Assembly (NCBI GenBank): GCA_031769625.1
Contig: JAUIMM010000698.1
Location: forward strand, 1,812,501-1,876,500
Length of the DNA: 64,000 nt
From: Taudactylus pleione
Taxonomy: Eukaryota > Chordata > Amphibia > Anura > Myobatrachidae
Direction of reading: 5' to 3'
The notes beneath the pieces are model-generated. The model was not told the DNA's origin, made no database searches, and saw nothing but the letters and a program-made list of their open reading frames with translations. Positions 47,557 through 60,332 of this stretch are shown in pieces (the first letter of the stretch is position 1; each line of letters starts with the position of its first letter). A program made the translations under genes and the position numbers.

Positions 47557-48530
47557 ATTTGTCCAGTCAGAAGAAAGAAAGGCAGTGTGATGCTACAGAG
47601 ATGTATGTGATTCATGTCCGTAAGAAGAGGAGGGACATAATAGCTAGGGTCCTGGTAATGAGGGTTTCTGAGTTCCCTCAGTGTCCTACTGAGTTTAAAA
47701 AGGAGGAGCATCCTCATATTACCAGGGTATGAGTTCCATATTAAAAGTGAAGTGAAGTCCCCATACAATTGCCCAGCAGCCAGAAAGTCATGAGGGATTC
47801 ACTTCTGACAGGAATATGAGCTCTGAGGCAGTGAAAGAGCTCCACAGTGAGAAGGGAAGTGTTGCAGGGTTGTGTTAGAGCCCATAGATGCTAGTGCTCT
47901 TGTGTGAAAGTGATGAACCACTCACATAGGAGGCCGCAAGGCAGGTGCAAGTGTCAGTGGTGCGTCTAAAGACACACACAGCGATATTTCAGCATCTACA
48001 GACGCTGACAGTGGGCGTCTCTGTCTTTGCACATTCTGTCGCACAGATTTACTCCAGAGAAGCACTTAAAGCGCATCATTAGCATAAAAATGCATCTGCG
48101 TCTGCCCCAGAATCAGCCCAGTTATCTTTTATTTTGCAATTAAGTGTTGTAAATCTGTACGGAATAGAGATGCATTATTTGTATTGCACTGCAGCATTGC
48201 CATGTGATCTCACCTGTGTCCACAACTGAAAGTTCTTTGTTGTGTGTGCAGGGGCCCCTTGGTCACTAATTGGTAGTGGAAATGGATGAGAGGAGGTGCA
48301 CTACTGACCTAGGCACCTCATACCAGCTACACAGTGGCATTGTCTACATGTAAACCCCTAAGACTTAAGTAGCTGCTGGGGCTGTATTCTGAAGCCGGGC
48401 TGCCTAACGTAGACCTCAGCAGGGGCTGTCAGAAATAACATCCCATACCTGTATCCTTACAGCCCCTCAATCAGCAGATGTCACGATTAGATATTAGCAG
48501 AGTCGCTACAATAATCTAGAACATACCTGC
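47557..48530. other. Intron DNA, nothing recognised
   Basis: Short opposing open frames at 47470-47770 have no family resemblance. Confidence 0.4.
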
Positions 48531-48700
48531 CGACAATATGAATGCCTCCTCCAGTTAGCACAGAGGGTGGGCATGATGCGAGTTTGGGGGCGTGACTACG
48601 CGATCGCGGCCCTGGCCCCTGCTACACAATGTTGTGATTACAGGCATGTGCAGCAGGGGAGGCCACGATGACGCGATTCAGCAACAAATGTGTTATCTGC
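48531..48700. repeat. Fragment of the CATACTTG-type repeat
   Basis: ACATACCTGCCGACAATATG at the left, then GGGGGCGTGACTACGCGATCG and a CAATGTTGTGATTACAGGCATG inverted pair, as in 32640-32790. Confidence 0.5.
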
Positions 48701-49566
48701 TCCCCCAAATTTAAAGTTTTTATTTATTACAATGATTAATAAGGTTAATGTGTGCCCATTTTAAAGCTTAGTGGGCCACTCGTGAGGTCCTGAAGTGCAT
48801 CAGGTTGCCTATCACTGTTAGAGTATTTGGTTTTCTTTTCCTCTTGTGATTTCAAGCAAATCATAGTTATCTGCAGAATAAGCTGCATACGGCCTTTAAA
48901 AAGAAAAGAAAAAACATTGGAGCGTGTATCTGCAGTATTATTTTTATATTATTACTGGTTATGTATGGAAGACACAATTGTTTTTGGTACTATTGTCACT
49001 TTGTAACTATCCCAGCTCTCTTTTTTACATTCAGAGGCAAAACATGTAGGGTTTACATCTTAGGCAAATTTGTTACATGCACAGACCACATTATTTCCAC
49101 TTGGGTTTACAAAGATTCCTTCCAAATCCTTTCTGAAACACAGCCTAGGGCAAGACAGGACTGAGGGAGGATTGCAGAATGACATTGCTGTGCTGTTTGC
49201 CTATACCAATTTGGTCACTAATTTAGCTAACTAACATTGTCAACACGGATTAGAGTACGATTTGAAAGTGTTTTTGATCGATGGAAAATCCGACACAATT
49301 TCTTAAGAATCTGCACAGGGCGCAAAGCAATTTTTGCTTTTTATTATTTTCAAAGTACTCACGATGCCTCTGTTGTGGATAAAAATGTGACATTACATAA
49401 TAACAGTTCTATTTACAAAATGTGGATTTAATATGCTGCCAGATGTCTCGGGAACAACAATTATAAAAGTCATGCATTGGTACTTTTAAATCACTGCTAT
49501 AATATTATGTTTACTTTTTTACTTTAAACAATAGTTTTTTGAACTTGCACAAAAAAAATTTGCTAA
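48701..49566. other. Intron DNA, nothing recognised
   Basis: AT-rich; no gene or repeat boundary recognised. Confidence 0.4.
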
Positions 49567-49935
49567 TATTAATGGTACAGCGCTAAAATACAATGGGCGG
49601 TTTGAGAGAGGAGACTGCCCAAGTGCAGACTCTATCTATAGAGGTCCTTTCCTCTATCGCAGCACAGTAGACTCTGGCTTGGTGCTATAGTCTACTGCGC
49701 ATGCGCAGGTCTCTGGGAAAATGGCGTCTGCATCTTATTCCCGGGGACATCTCTACTGTGCATGTGCAATTCACCGGGTGAATGGGACCACACCATTTTC
49801 CCTGTGATTTTTGTTGCTCTGCAGCACCAGGTTGCCAGCAGAGCAGGACTCCAGGGACCGTGGAGAAGTAAGTATAACTTTATATGGGTGCAGGGTGTGC
49901 GTTTGTGGGCACCGCACACCCTGCACTCATTATAG
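49567..49935. repeat. Dispersed repeat, unidentified family
   Basis: Shares AGTAGACTCTGGC, CTACTGCGCATGCGCAGGTC, GGACATCTCTACTGTGCATG and TGGGTGCAGGGTGTGCG-like words with 21030-21330 and with the reverse of 25985-26235. Ends in a GTGCAGGGTGTGCG / CGCACACCCTGCAC hairpin. Confidence 0.5.
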
Positions 49936-50100
49936 ATATCCCATTGCCTGCATATAAGAGCAATAGAATTCAGCTGATTGCACTGCATGAGCCCGCTGCA
50001 ATCCTGTCACGTAGCCGGTTTAATTGGACCTTTCACACGGGTCAACAAGTTTGACGCTGTTCCAGTCATTCAGCAGTCGTGCCCCCTAATCCCGAATATT

Positions 50101-50519
50101 GGGCCTGATTTAGAATTGTACGCATGTCACACAGCAGTTGTCTTTGTGATCCGCTGCTGCGTCCGAAACCGCTGCAACGGATCATCTACATGAACATCAG
50201 TCATCTGGGTAACCCTCAGGTTACTCAGGACAGGCGTGTATTTCACCCTTCTGGGGCTGGTGAAGCTGCATCCAGTGACACAACTACTGGCAACAGCATG
50301 CCCGGAGAACTGGGCCTACACGTCTCCCGTTTTCTGTAACACTGGCTATCGCTGTCCCTTCCCCGCCCTCAAACGGCCACAGCATGTCAATCAGGCAGTG
50401 GCTTAGGGGTCACTGAGACCATCATTGCAGACATAGATGTGCACATGGGAAATACAGATCACCAAACAATGGAGATGTACGTAAACCATAGGTTTTATGT
50501 ATAACTCTGAATCAGGCCC
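50101..50519. mobile_element. MITE, GGGCCTGATTCAGA-terminus family
   Basis: Termini GGGCCTGATTTAGAATTGTACG and the complement ending AACTCTGAATCAGGCCC. The duplicated triplet ATT is perfect (50098-50100 and 50520-50522). Its interior differs from the other copies, so only the ends place it in the family. Confidence 0.85.
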
Positions 50520-51002
50520 ATTAAGTCTTGGCACACTGTAGAGGTAAATCTCTTGGCATATGAACTTAATGATAACCAAAATAAATGGCTTACAGTTGAC
50601 TACAAACACTCTAACCACCACCGATGTCAACTGCATTGCACTCTACATTATGGTTATTCAGTCTCCCTGTGCTTTTATACGTACAGTAATCACTGTCTGA
50701 GAAACTGGTTCATCCTCCTACAGGAAACTATTGAATGTACTTCTACAGTAATCTCTATTAAATTACTTTTCTGCTGAGCTGAAGGAGTAACGTCCAGGAC
50801 TCCTATGAAACCAATCTGGCAAACAGTCAGTAAATTTACTGACAGTCATTAAAACTGAATCACATTCCCAACATCCCCCTCATTAAGAAACAAATAGGTA
50901 ATCTAAAGTTTTACCCAATGCAAGTTAATAACATCATGAAAAAAAAAATACTAAATTTGTAGCAGGCAAAAATAATACATATACTGGTACATACAGATCT
51001 GT
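50520..51002. other. Intron DNA, nothing recognised
   Basis: No feature seen. Confidence 0.4.
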
Positions 51003-51425
51003 CCACATACATCTATCCTCCATGCGCTACAAGTCGCGCAACACACCGCGGGAGCTGTGTGCCTCAGTAGCGCTGAGCATATTTCGTGCGACTTTTTACC
51101 TTGAAATACGTCTTATTCGCACACGATGCGAATAGCTAACACAAGCCGCTTCTGCGGATTAAAATGATATGCTGCCTGCCTATGTTCTCTGTACATCTGC
51201 GGGTGTATCTGCATGCGAAATGCTACATTACAGAGTCAGTGGCTGTAACACTGTGACGTAGCGTTTCGCATGCAGATACACCCGCAGACGCACAGAGAAC
51301 ATAGGAATGCTGCATATAACTTAATCAGGAGAAGCGGCTTGTGCTAGCTGTTTGGTGTAAGAAGAAGCATTTGAAGGTAAAAAGTCGCACAAAGAGACGC
51401 TCAGCGCTACCTAGTCACTCCACGG
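51003..51425. repeat. Fold-back element with about 150-bp arms
   Basis: GTAGCGCTGAGC, GCGACTTTTTACCTT and AAGCCGCTTCTGC in the left arm return inverted in the right arm (GCAGAAGCGG-like, AAGGTAAAAAGTCGC, GCTCAGCGCTAC). The inner arms GTTCTCTGTACATCTGCGGG and CCCGCAGACGCACAGAGAAC lie around ATGCGAAATGCTAC. Non-coding. Confidence 0.78.
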
Positions 51426-51770
51426 CATGGCGCGATTAGAAGAGCTGTTTAATGTGCAAGGAGGCTAGAGGTAGGAGGACACATCTGTAATCTATAATAG
51501 TATATAATATAGAATACAGACAGTGGTGTAACAGTATGCAGCTATGCCGGCACACAGGACAAGAACAGGCCATGATAATTATATCCAGTATACTGGACAG
51601 GATGTGGTATACAATTGCTCATGGAAGAACAGAAATATCTTATTTTGTTAAGTAACAATAAAATAATAAGGAAATAACTGAGGAAGAATGTATATGTTGA
51701 TGTGCAATGTACATATATGTTCTTATACACTATTGCTGCCGTCTCTAGAAAAAGCCCTTCTCTGCATGAC
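51426..51770. other. Intron DNA between two related fold-back elements
   Basis: No feature seen. AGGACACATCT at 51477 recurs at 52170. Confidence 0.4.
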
Positions 51771-52180
51771 CGGTCCTGTTGCGACTCTGCTTGCGCCCAA
51801 CGTGCCTTTCCCTTTTTTTTTGCCCGAAAGCATCTTAGTCGGGATGCAATACAACAAAACCACTTCATGAGACTGCACAGATTAATCTGATATGCAACAC
51901 TTCTATGTTTGCGTGCGTCCGAATCTGTATATGAAGTGCTATGATGCAGCAGCCACTGCTATTTCCACGCCAAGTTCCGTTGTGCTTCGTATACAGTCTA
52001 GTCGCATACAGATATATATGTCACACATCACATTAATCAGCACAGTCTCGTGAAGCAGTTTTCTCACAGATTATGATTAAAACGCATTTCCGGGCGAAAA
52101 AGACACACTGCTCAGCGCAGCTTACTTGTGCCAGGCATATCGCGCCACATGGCGTATTGAGGCTACATGTATGAGGACAC
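51771..52180. repeat. Diverged fold-back element related to 51003-51425
   Basis: Words TTGCGACTCTGCTTGCGCCC, GTTGCGTGCGTCCG-like, GCTCAGCGCAGC and TATCGCGCCACATGG resemble those of the neighbour, and both end with GAGGACACATCT. The arms are more eroded. Confidence 0.5.
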
Positions 52181-52589
52181 ATCTATATATTGGGGAGATT
52201 GTATTATATATTATATTTTAATAATGACCTGTAGAATGGAGGAGAAAAAAGTATAGGATTATTGAAGAAGGAAAGTGTATGGCCTAAACCAATATTCTAA
52301 ACCATCACAACAACACCAAAGTAACATGTATCTTCCGCTACTCCATCATGCTGGTGAATCGAAGTGAAACACAGTCTATAAAGATCAACTCAGAATGCAG
52401 TATATGCTGATGTGCAATACAACAATGTCTGCCTCAGGCATAACAAAAAGAGTACGCCCAGGGCGCAGCTGGAAATAAGTTGTGGAACTGCCTTCTGACG
52501 ACACTCTGTGGGACCAGATGAAAATGTGCATGGTTAAAATATGTTCAGCCTTCTTCCACTTTTGGTCCACTCCCTTCATAAATTTACAT
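52181..52589. other. Intron DNA, nothing recognised
   Basis: No feature supported. Confidence 0.4.
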
Positions 52590-52725
52590 TTATGGACCAA
52601 TGGAGAACTTGCCCATAGCAACCAATCGGCTACTAACTATCATTTTATAGAATGCACTTAATAAATGCTACCTGAATGCTGATTGGTTGCTATGGGCAAC
52701 TTTTCCACTGGTCCACTTCTCCAGT
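52590..52725. repeat. Small MITE with GCCCATAGCAACCAAT ends
   Basis: TGGACCAATGGAGAACTTGC plus CCATAGCAACCAATCGGC at the left is inverted at the right (GCTGATTGGTTGCTATGGGC, AACTTTTCCACTGGTCCA). A worn relative is at 17030-17115. Non-coding. Confidence 0.78.
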
Positions 52726-52944
52726 TTTTTTCATCGCTTGATACTTCTGGCCCAATGTGTTACAGGAAGGTACAACAGTCTTACCACAGAAGGTACAGAC
52801 TGAGGCTTGCGGTCCGCAACCTTGGAAAGTAATTGAAGGGAAGAATGCTCTGCGTCACTCCCACCATAACTCTGACGCCCCCACCTAGATGCATCCTCTT
52901 CCTCCAAACAAAATCTTGTTCTTTTTTTTTCATGTGTATACAAT
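52726..52944. other. Intron DNA, nothing recognised
   Basis: No feature seen. Confidence 0.4.
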
Positions 52945-53288
52945 GTGCAGGGCCGGATTGAGGGCCACATGTGCCTGGAGCTGAAAATGACCAAGAACCT
53001 ATTATGAGATGCAGAGGAGGTGTGACCAGTGCTGTGTGGGTGTGGCCAGTGCCATGTGGGTGTGTACCCCCCTATATTCTCAGCCCCAATGCCTCCCTAA
53101 ATATGTAAATGAAAAAAATGCTTCATTTTGTGAGGTAAATAGAAATACAATGTTACTACTTATGATTTATGGCTGACCGTGTGGAGAGCAGATGACCAGT
53201 CAACATCATTGTGTCATGACAATGGGCCTATTTTTATGTGGAGGCCTGGAGCTGGAGCTCCATCCGCCCCATTGTTCATCTGGCCCTG
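52945..53288. repeat. CAGGGCCGG-terminus element, short copy
   Basis: Ends GCAGGGCCGGATTGAGGGCC and CATTGTTCATCTGGCCCTG. The interior matches the outer parts of 14607-15674 (GGAGGCCTGGAGCTGGAG, TGTGGGTGTGGCCAGTGCC). The flanks do not show a clear target duplication. Confidence 0.65.
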
Positions 53289-54298
53289 TACTATAGGCAT
53301 CTTTCCTAACTTTACCCTTTGGTGAATCAGGAAGCAGCAATGGCTACACGTTACTGGGAATTGTCAAGTTCTTCGGACGTGCTGTACTCCATTTCTTCTC
53401 CTTCCCCTAAAACAATATTTGAATGATTTGGCGTTAGGTACCTATTCATCTGCTATGCTCAGCAGCAGGGAATGGGACATACCCTCCAGCCCAATCAGGA
53501 CAGAGGGCCTGATTCACTATGGATCGCAGCTGTGATTACGCACGCAGACCCGCTGCAAAAATATGCTAATATCTGCAATTTCAAAGCCAGCATAACATCT
53601 CAGCGGGCGTCCGGCTTAGAGCCTCCCTGCGGCACAGCCGGGCATGCATATGAATGAGTCATTTGCATGCCCGGCTGTCCGTCCATTACCCCCAGGAATT
53701 TCATTTTTACCCCATGTGGGGTAATTTACCCCTGTTCCCTGACCACTGGGTTAGAGCATCAGAAGGCTGCCCTAATTTATTATTTCTTTCAAACCTAAGT
53801 ATTTACATATGAGGACATTAATGTAGTCCTCACCCTGTTCTTATTTGATAAATATAATCGACCCCTCCCAACCGAGCAGGACAGTCCTGAACTGAGGCCC
53901 GGAAGTTGGAGATCTGTCCCAGTCACTGATGCTCTACGCACAGCTGCCAAGTGAAGAGAACAGGAAGGGGTGGCTCAGTCCAGCGCACCAGAAGGGCTGA
54001 CCACACCCCTGTGATGTGTGACCATGCTCACTACATGCTCTACCCTGCGGACTTAAACTTCTAAATAATTTCTATTTTCTAAACCTCATTCATAACCATT
54101 AATGTGTATAGGATGGAATATTTAAATGGCATGGTTTAGGGAAAACAAATGGCTGAGAAAGCAAAAATCTATCAAAAAAATGTGGTAGAAATAAAGAAAT
54201 GAACAAACCATTTTCTTATAATATGCTAGACTATGTTGTATGCAACTATAACTGAACATGTATGTAATTATGAAAATTGCTAAATGATGTACAGTACA
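53289..54298. other. Intron DNA with a partial MITE end
   Basis: GGGCCTGATTCACTATGG at 53507-53524 is one terminus of the GGGCCTGATTCAGA family; no matching right end was found. A hairpin GCATGCATATGAATGAGTCA / ATTTGCATGC lies near 53640-53670. The rest is unremarkable. Confidence 0.4.
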
Positions 54299-54649
54299 GT
54301 GGGGCAGCACAGATGGTGTAATGGTTAGCATTACTGCCTCACAGCACTTAGGTCGTGGGTTTGATTCCCACCACGACCCTAACTGTGTGGAGTTTGTATA
54401 TTCTCCCTGTGCTTGCGTGGGTTTCCTCCGGGTGCTCCGGTTTCCTCCCACACTCCAAAAATATACTGGTAGGTTAATTGGCCCCCAACAAAAATTAAAC
54501 CAAGTGTGTATATGTGTGTGAGCATGTGGTAGGGAACATAGAGTGTACGCTTCACTGGGGCAGGGACTGATGTGAATGGCTAAATATTCTCTGTACAGCG
54601 CTGCGGAATATGTGTGTGCTATATAAATAACTGGTAATAATAATAATAG
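54299..54649 (+). mobile_element. tRNA-derived SINE (V-SINE type)
   Basis: The 5' part is tRNA-like, with an A-box-like GATGGTGTAATGGTTAG and a B box GGGTTTGATTCCC (54357-54369). The middle GTGGAGTTTGTATATTCTCC, GTGGGTTTCCTCCGGGTGC, TTTCCTCCCACA is the conserved block of vertebrate V-SINEs. The 3' end GTACAGCGCTGCGGAATATG, CTATATAAATAA, (TAA)n matches an L2-like tail. Not a functional tRNA gene. Confidence 0.88.
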
Positions 54650-55454
54650 TTTGGAAATCCTAACAAATGGCTTTCATAACCTGCTTGGCCTCTCTGGTAA
54701 TCCGGTATATTACTTTTTTCCCCTGTACAGATAGCTTTATTAGGGTACTTATAAATTGGATACTTGTTTTAGAACACGAGATATCAGTTTTGCAGATTAT
54801 ACATTGTTGCACGGAAAAAAAGGCTTCTTGAGAGACCACTGCAGGAGGATTGTCACAGTTTACAATCAAGTAATTGCATCTCCTCCTGTTTAACCAAACA
54901 AAAACAATACTGACGTAAGAAGTGGTGAAAGAGCCCAGGGTGTGGACTTATAGAATCACGGCCCGTGACACACGCACACAAAACACAGATTTTAGCAAAT
55001 AGAAGCCAGCTACAGTATACTCCCATGGGGAAGACAACTGAGGCCCTCGGTATGCATAACTGCAACAGCAGGCTGTGGCCTACACGCCTCTTGCTGTAAA
55101 TACCTCTGCACGCTAGTCATCATTTCCAGCTGCAGCAGGACCTTCTCCTTGGCTTTCAAGGAAAAACAGAGAAAGTACTGGCCAACTGATTGCTTGACTT
55201 GTACAGTTGTTTAAGATATGCTTCATCTATTGAATAATAATCTGTAGTTCCAATTCTTGTTTTATTTGGGAAATAAAACAACTGCTGTGTTACAGATGAA
55301 ATGAAGAAACATTATTACTGGAATGAAAATGATCAAGGATTCATAATACAAGTTAAATGTAAAACATTTATAGTGACACTACATGACAAAAATGTGCCTG
55401 CTGGTGTGATTTACATAGTAACGTGTTAGAGGCTGAAGTAATACAGATGCCAGC
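54650..55454. other. Intron DNA, nothing recognised
   Basis: No gene or repeat seen. Confidence 0.4.
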
Positions 55455-56290
55455 AGAGCCGTATGTAGACATTTTGATTCCCTGTGCTAGAAAGAGCATT
55501 GGTGCTTCCCCCCCATCTCCCATATTGTAAACAGGTACAGTGCGCATCACAGCCACATGGCCGGAAAAAGGGCGTGGTCTTGTAGGGAGAGGGTGTAGCC
55601 ATACTAATATCCCCAATTCACATTACGAGACACAGTAGTACCCCCTTATTCACATTACACTACATAGTAGTGTCCCTTATAAACGTTACACTACACAGTA
55701 GTAATGCCCCTTATACATTATGACCACATAGTAGTAGTCCCTTTACATATTATGCCACACAGTAGCAGTGCTAATTACACATTATGCCCACAGTAGTAAT
55801 GCCCATTACATATTATGACCGCACAGTAGTAATGCCCCTTACAGATTACGCCACATAGTAGTAATGCCCCTTACACATTATGACCACACGGTAGTACTGC
55901 CCCTTACACATTATGACCACATAGTAGTAATGCCCCTTACAGATTACGCCACATAGTAGTAATGCCCCTTACACATTATGACCACACGGTAGTAATGCCC
56001 CTTACACATTATGACCACATAGTAGTAATGCCCCTTACAGATTACGCCACACAGTAGTAATGTCAATTACACATTATGCCCACAGTATTAATGCCCATTA
56101 CACAGTATGACCGCACATTAGAAATGCCCATCACACAGTATGACCACATGCTAGTAATGCCCATCACACAGTATGACCACATAGTAGTAATTCCCCTTAC
56201 AGATTACACTACACAGTAATAATGCCCATTACACAGTATGACGACATAGTAGTAATGCCAATTGCACATTATGCCCACAGTATTAATGGG
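55455..56290. repeat. Minisatellite-bearing repeat, unit about 35 bp
   Basis: After a GC-rich leader (55455-55615), about 18 degenerate units of the form TAGTAGTAATGCCCCTTACA plus CATTATGACCACA run to 56290. Larger blocks repeat too (55860-55930 and 55950-56020). Related in theme to 14030-14410. Confidence 0.85.
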
Positions 56291-57910
56291 AAAGGGGAAG
56301 CCGCAGTGTCTGTATCCGCCGCCAGTAGGGAGGAATGGCAGCGGCTCCTCAGCGCAGGGCACTACGGGACTGGACTGGGAGAGACGTCATGATGTCCAGT
56401 AATCTTATATACGAGGGTCTTCTACTATCGGCTGAATTGCATACAAATCAATAATCAATAATCCATATGTTCGTATATTGCCTGTTGACTAAGGTCTACA
56501 ATCCCTTTACCATTACAATTCCTGTCATGTAAACAAAAGTAGTTTTAGGCCATAGAGATGATGGTCTTATTCTAATGTGTTCATTATGGCCAAGAATCAA
56601 ATAAACCATTTCTCCCACCCACAGCCTGTGGAGTCTGCAGGAAGAATAACAAGGTTCAGGGAGGAAGTGTCTTCAGGCTCATAGGGACGAGTGTGGGCTG
56701 AGAAGAGGCTTCCAGGGTTCATTCTTTGGCAGCTTGTACTGATGATTGAATTTTATTTGTATGGCTTAACAAGGGGGCTCATTACTTTTTTTTTTTTCCA
56801 TATAGAAACATAACTTGTCTATTAATCCATTACTATAAATATATTCTCTATATCTTTAGCCTGTATCACAACACTCAAAAAGTAGACTATCTGCTACTAA
56901 GCGTAGTAGAAAGTTACCAGGATTTCTAACAGCTAGGTTGTGGTAATAGGTTTCCTATCTACACATGAATGCGCTGATGTGTATTGCTGTTCCAGTGGCT
57001 ACGTGTGATGTGTCTATCCGCTCACAGCACATGGAGGTGAGCTACTGAAATTGGTTCACCTGGCGTCAGCTTGTGTGTTATTGAATTGGCCCCTAAAGGT
57101 AATGCAACTGGGTAAAACCTGAGCATAACTGATGCAAACATACCATGAAAATGCTATGTCACATTTTGAATATGGGTTTCAATTTTGCGCGCCTTACTGT
57201 AAGGACAACTCCACAAGGTGTATAGGTAAGCAACATAATTAATAAATGGGATGGAAGTTGCCTTAGAGGTCACCTAACTAATATGAAAACTATATCTTAT
57301 GTCACTCCAAAATATCATGGACCATAAAAGAGCACAAGGGTTAATTTAATTAAAGAAAGATTGTTTCATTACTAGTATAGGAAGGGGCTCTTTACTTTAA
57401 GGGCAGTTACCTGTAATTAGTGCAGGACACTATGGGGGTGATTGATCCAGGGAATTTATAATTTTTGGGGGCACATGTCTAAATTGGTAGCTGTTACTAA
57501 GAGATTGTGTTCTTCTTTTTGTCAACGTAATTAGATTTTGGATCGGTAATACGAAATTAAAGTTTAAAAAAAAATAAAAAAATATATATATATTCTTACC
57601 AAAAAATTGGCAGGTACTTAATCTTGTACATGTGATATGAAACACACAAGGTTCCAGCTCTGCACTTGTAGCATGTGGTGCCCAGGGTTAACACCAGATA
57701 CAGTATACAAACAACCACATACACACAGCCAGGTTATAAGCAGAAGAAGAATTGAACATTAGTTTTCATAAGGTAAAATGCATTTGCAATTATACTTTAT
57801 TAAGATTAAAAACACTATAATATGGGCAGATATAATATTCCTTCTCACGCACAAATTAATTTTTTTTTTAATATATGGCCAACAAATCAAATAATATCCG
57901 CAAAACTAAC
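56291..57910. other. Intron DNA, mostly unrecognised
   Basis: The first 130 bp carry GGGAGAGACGTCATGATGTC, also present at 17690. A (TA)n run lies at 57582-57592. No gene seen. Confidence 0.4.
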
Positions 57911-58266
57911 TAGAGATGTGCGGTCTGCACACACCCGCACTCTGGGGTTCCCAATAGAACAGAGTCCTGACTTGAGTCGTCATGCTAGTTTGGAACTAAA
58001 AACAGAATCTTGTGTGTTCTGGATTGTATTTAAGTCCCTGGCCCATGATTTCAGGTGCTGTGAGACAGTCAAAAATGACTGAAAATTATGGGTAATGAAT
58101 GTTATTGATGTTAATTATAATATAGGAACAAACACAGGTCCAAGTTGCATGATTTTAACTGTTTTTAACAATTTTTAAAGACATCCAAAACTGGACCAAA
58201 ACACTTGAGGGTGGCGGCGACGACGATGATTTAGAACCAAAACACTGGAGTCCGAGCACATCTGTA
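57911..58266. mobile_element. Deletion derivative of the large hAT family
   Basis: Termini TAGAGATGTGCGGTCTG and the complement ending GAGCACATCTGTA. The flanks AAACTAAC and CAAATAAC agree at six of eight bases. The interior retains GACTGAAAATTATGGGTAATG and ATGATTTAGAACCAAAAC, resembling 46780-46820 and 46935-46955 of the large element. No transposase. Confidence 0.78.
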
Positions 58267-59035
58267 CAAATAACAAGGAAAGCACTTCTCTGCTTTAGAG
58301 GTGAATTTGTAATCAGCCAATCAGAAGCAGCTTGGATAATAATAAAAAAACAGTGCTCAAATTTCACATTTCATCCATGACCATTTTAGTTTGATATATA
58401 TGTCAATCTACATGTGGCACATTTGAGTGTTCTTTTCTTCTATTATCCAATTACTATATGTCATTGGGGACTGACTTTCCCCTACCCAACAGCTGCTGTG
58501 TGATTAAACTACCCCTGGTAGCGCCTGATCAGTGTTATACACCTGGTATACATCTATTTACAATCAGAAGCGGCTAACTAGTAGGGAACATCATCAGCGT
58601 GTATTGTCACCTACCCTCAGGTTGATACAGCTTTGACAGGTGTATCTGTGTCTCCGTGCGACTCTTCATCTGCTTCCCAACTATGCCAACATGCTCTTAC
58701 AGTCCTCTGCCTACATTAGACTGCCCATTCTCTTCCCCAATCCCATCTCGCTAGTAACAAGCATATGAGGAAATCTGCATTCGCACATGTGTGCACCTCG
58801 AGTGTTAACAGGAGCAGTGCAAATCTGCCGCCCTTCCGTTACACAAACAGGAATACATCCTCAGGCCCTATATGCAGACAGATTACCAGTGTAATAACAA
58901 AATGCCTTGGTTTCATCATTGTACTACTCAAATAGTGTTGACCATACTTAAAATCTAATATTGTTTTCTGCCTCCAATCTTTTGGTTAGGTGCATAAACT
59001 TGTACACTATACAAGTTTACATCTCTCTCTCTATA
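58267..59035. other. Intron DNA, nothing recognised
   Basis: No feature seen. Confidence 0.4.
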
Positions 59036-60332
59036 TCTATATATAAAAAATAAAGTTCCCGGTTCTAGGGTCTGTGTGTTCGTTTGGGCTAATCTCTTGA
59101 AACACTGGACAGATTTGAATGTTTTCACTGTTCTATACAACATTGGTCAAGAAAGGTTTAAGTATATGAACCATTCATCTGTGACAAAAGAGAGCCGTGC
59201 AGTCACTATTTTACTGAAGCAGTCACAGAAAAAAATCTAATCTTACACCAAGACAGAGTAGCTGTCCATTGTGCTGAAACAACAAAGTGAGAGCCAATCA
59301 GAGCTAACAATGTGCCTGTTGCTTAGCAGCAGCTACAGAGGGCAGGGAGTCATGGACTGAGCAGGATCACGTCTCAGGCAGACAGAGTGAGAGACGGAAC
59401 CAATGAAGATGCTCTGATGCAGTAACTGTAGCCAGGAAGGAGCCAGTGGAGGCATAGCTATCAGGAATTTAATCAAAACAAACAACCATTAGAAAACCAT
59501 AGAATGGTTTCCATTCTATGGTGACAAACCTAATTTTGCTACCATCAAATGGTAAAGCACTACAAACGGAACAAACTGAACAAAAACATTGACGGTTAGT
59601 AACCTTCAGTTTACGATGTCCATCCCTACTCTGAACCTGCAGGCGGGCTCCAGCCACCACTCCACCATGAAGTGCTCCCTCTACAGCGTAATGTTCCCAC
59701 TCAGCCGGGCGTCCTTGGTGAACAGAATAAACCTCCCATGGAAGTCAGCACTGTTCTCGGACAGGGGGCAACACAGTGAGGAAGCTCAGCAGGAAGCGCA
59801 GGAAATATGGGGTACACTGTGCAAAGAAGACATTGCTCATCGCCATATTCGGCAGCTGGGGAGGGGTGCGATTGGAGGTTGCAGAAATATGCACAGGTGC
59901 CCCAGCCCCGGGGACATGCTGCTGATATGCTTACGTAGCTGTGATATAAATCTTTAATTCATGATCTCCTGTCCTTCCCAGAACATTCCAGTGGCTAGTC
60001 CCCAGCCAGCTGCAGGGCAGCAGCAGTGGGGATTGTGGTGAGATGCAGAGATCGGCTGTGGTAAAAAGCAGGAGTGAGAAGCAGGGCCTGGAGTGAGATG
60101 CAAGGGGCTGTGGTGAAATATAGGATGCTGCGGCGAAATGCAGAAGACTGTTGTGCGATGCAGGGGGCAGGATTAAGAAGCAGGAAGCTGTGGGGAGATG
60201 CAGGTGGCTGTGGTGAGATGGTGTAGGTTGTTATGAGATGCAGGGGACTGTGGTGACATGGCGTAGGTTGTTATGAGATGCAGGGGGCTGTGGCGAGATG
60301 AAATTGCTCCTGTCCGAAGCCTGTGCGGGACG

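Noticed and set aside
54311..54370. tRNA-like sequence with A and B boxes
   Set aside because: It is the head of a V-type SINE; no cloverleaf with paired acceptor stem follows.
55860..56290. Regularly spaced repeats that could be taken for a CRISPR array
   Set aside because: Units are directly adjacent and degenerate without unique spacers, and the DNA is from a vertebrate genome; it is a minisatellite.
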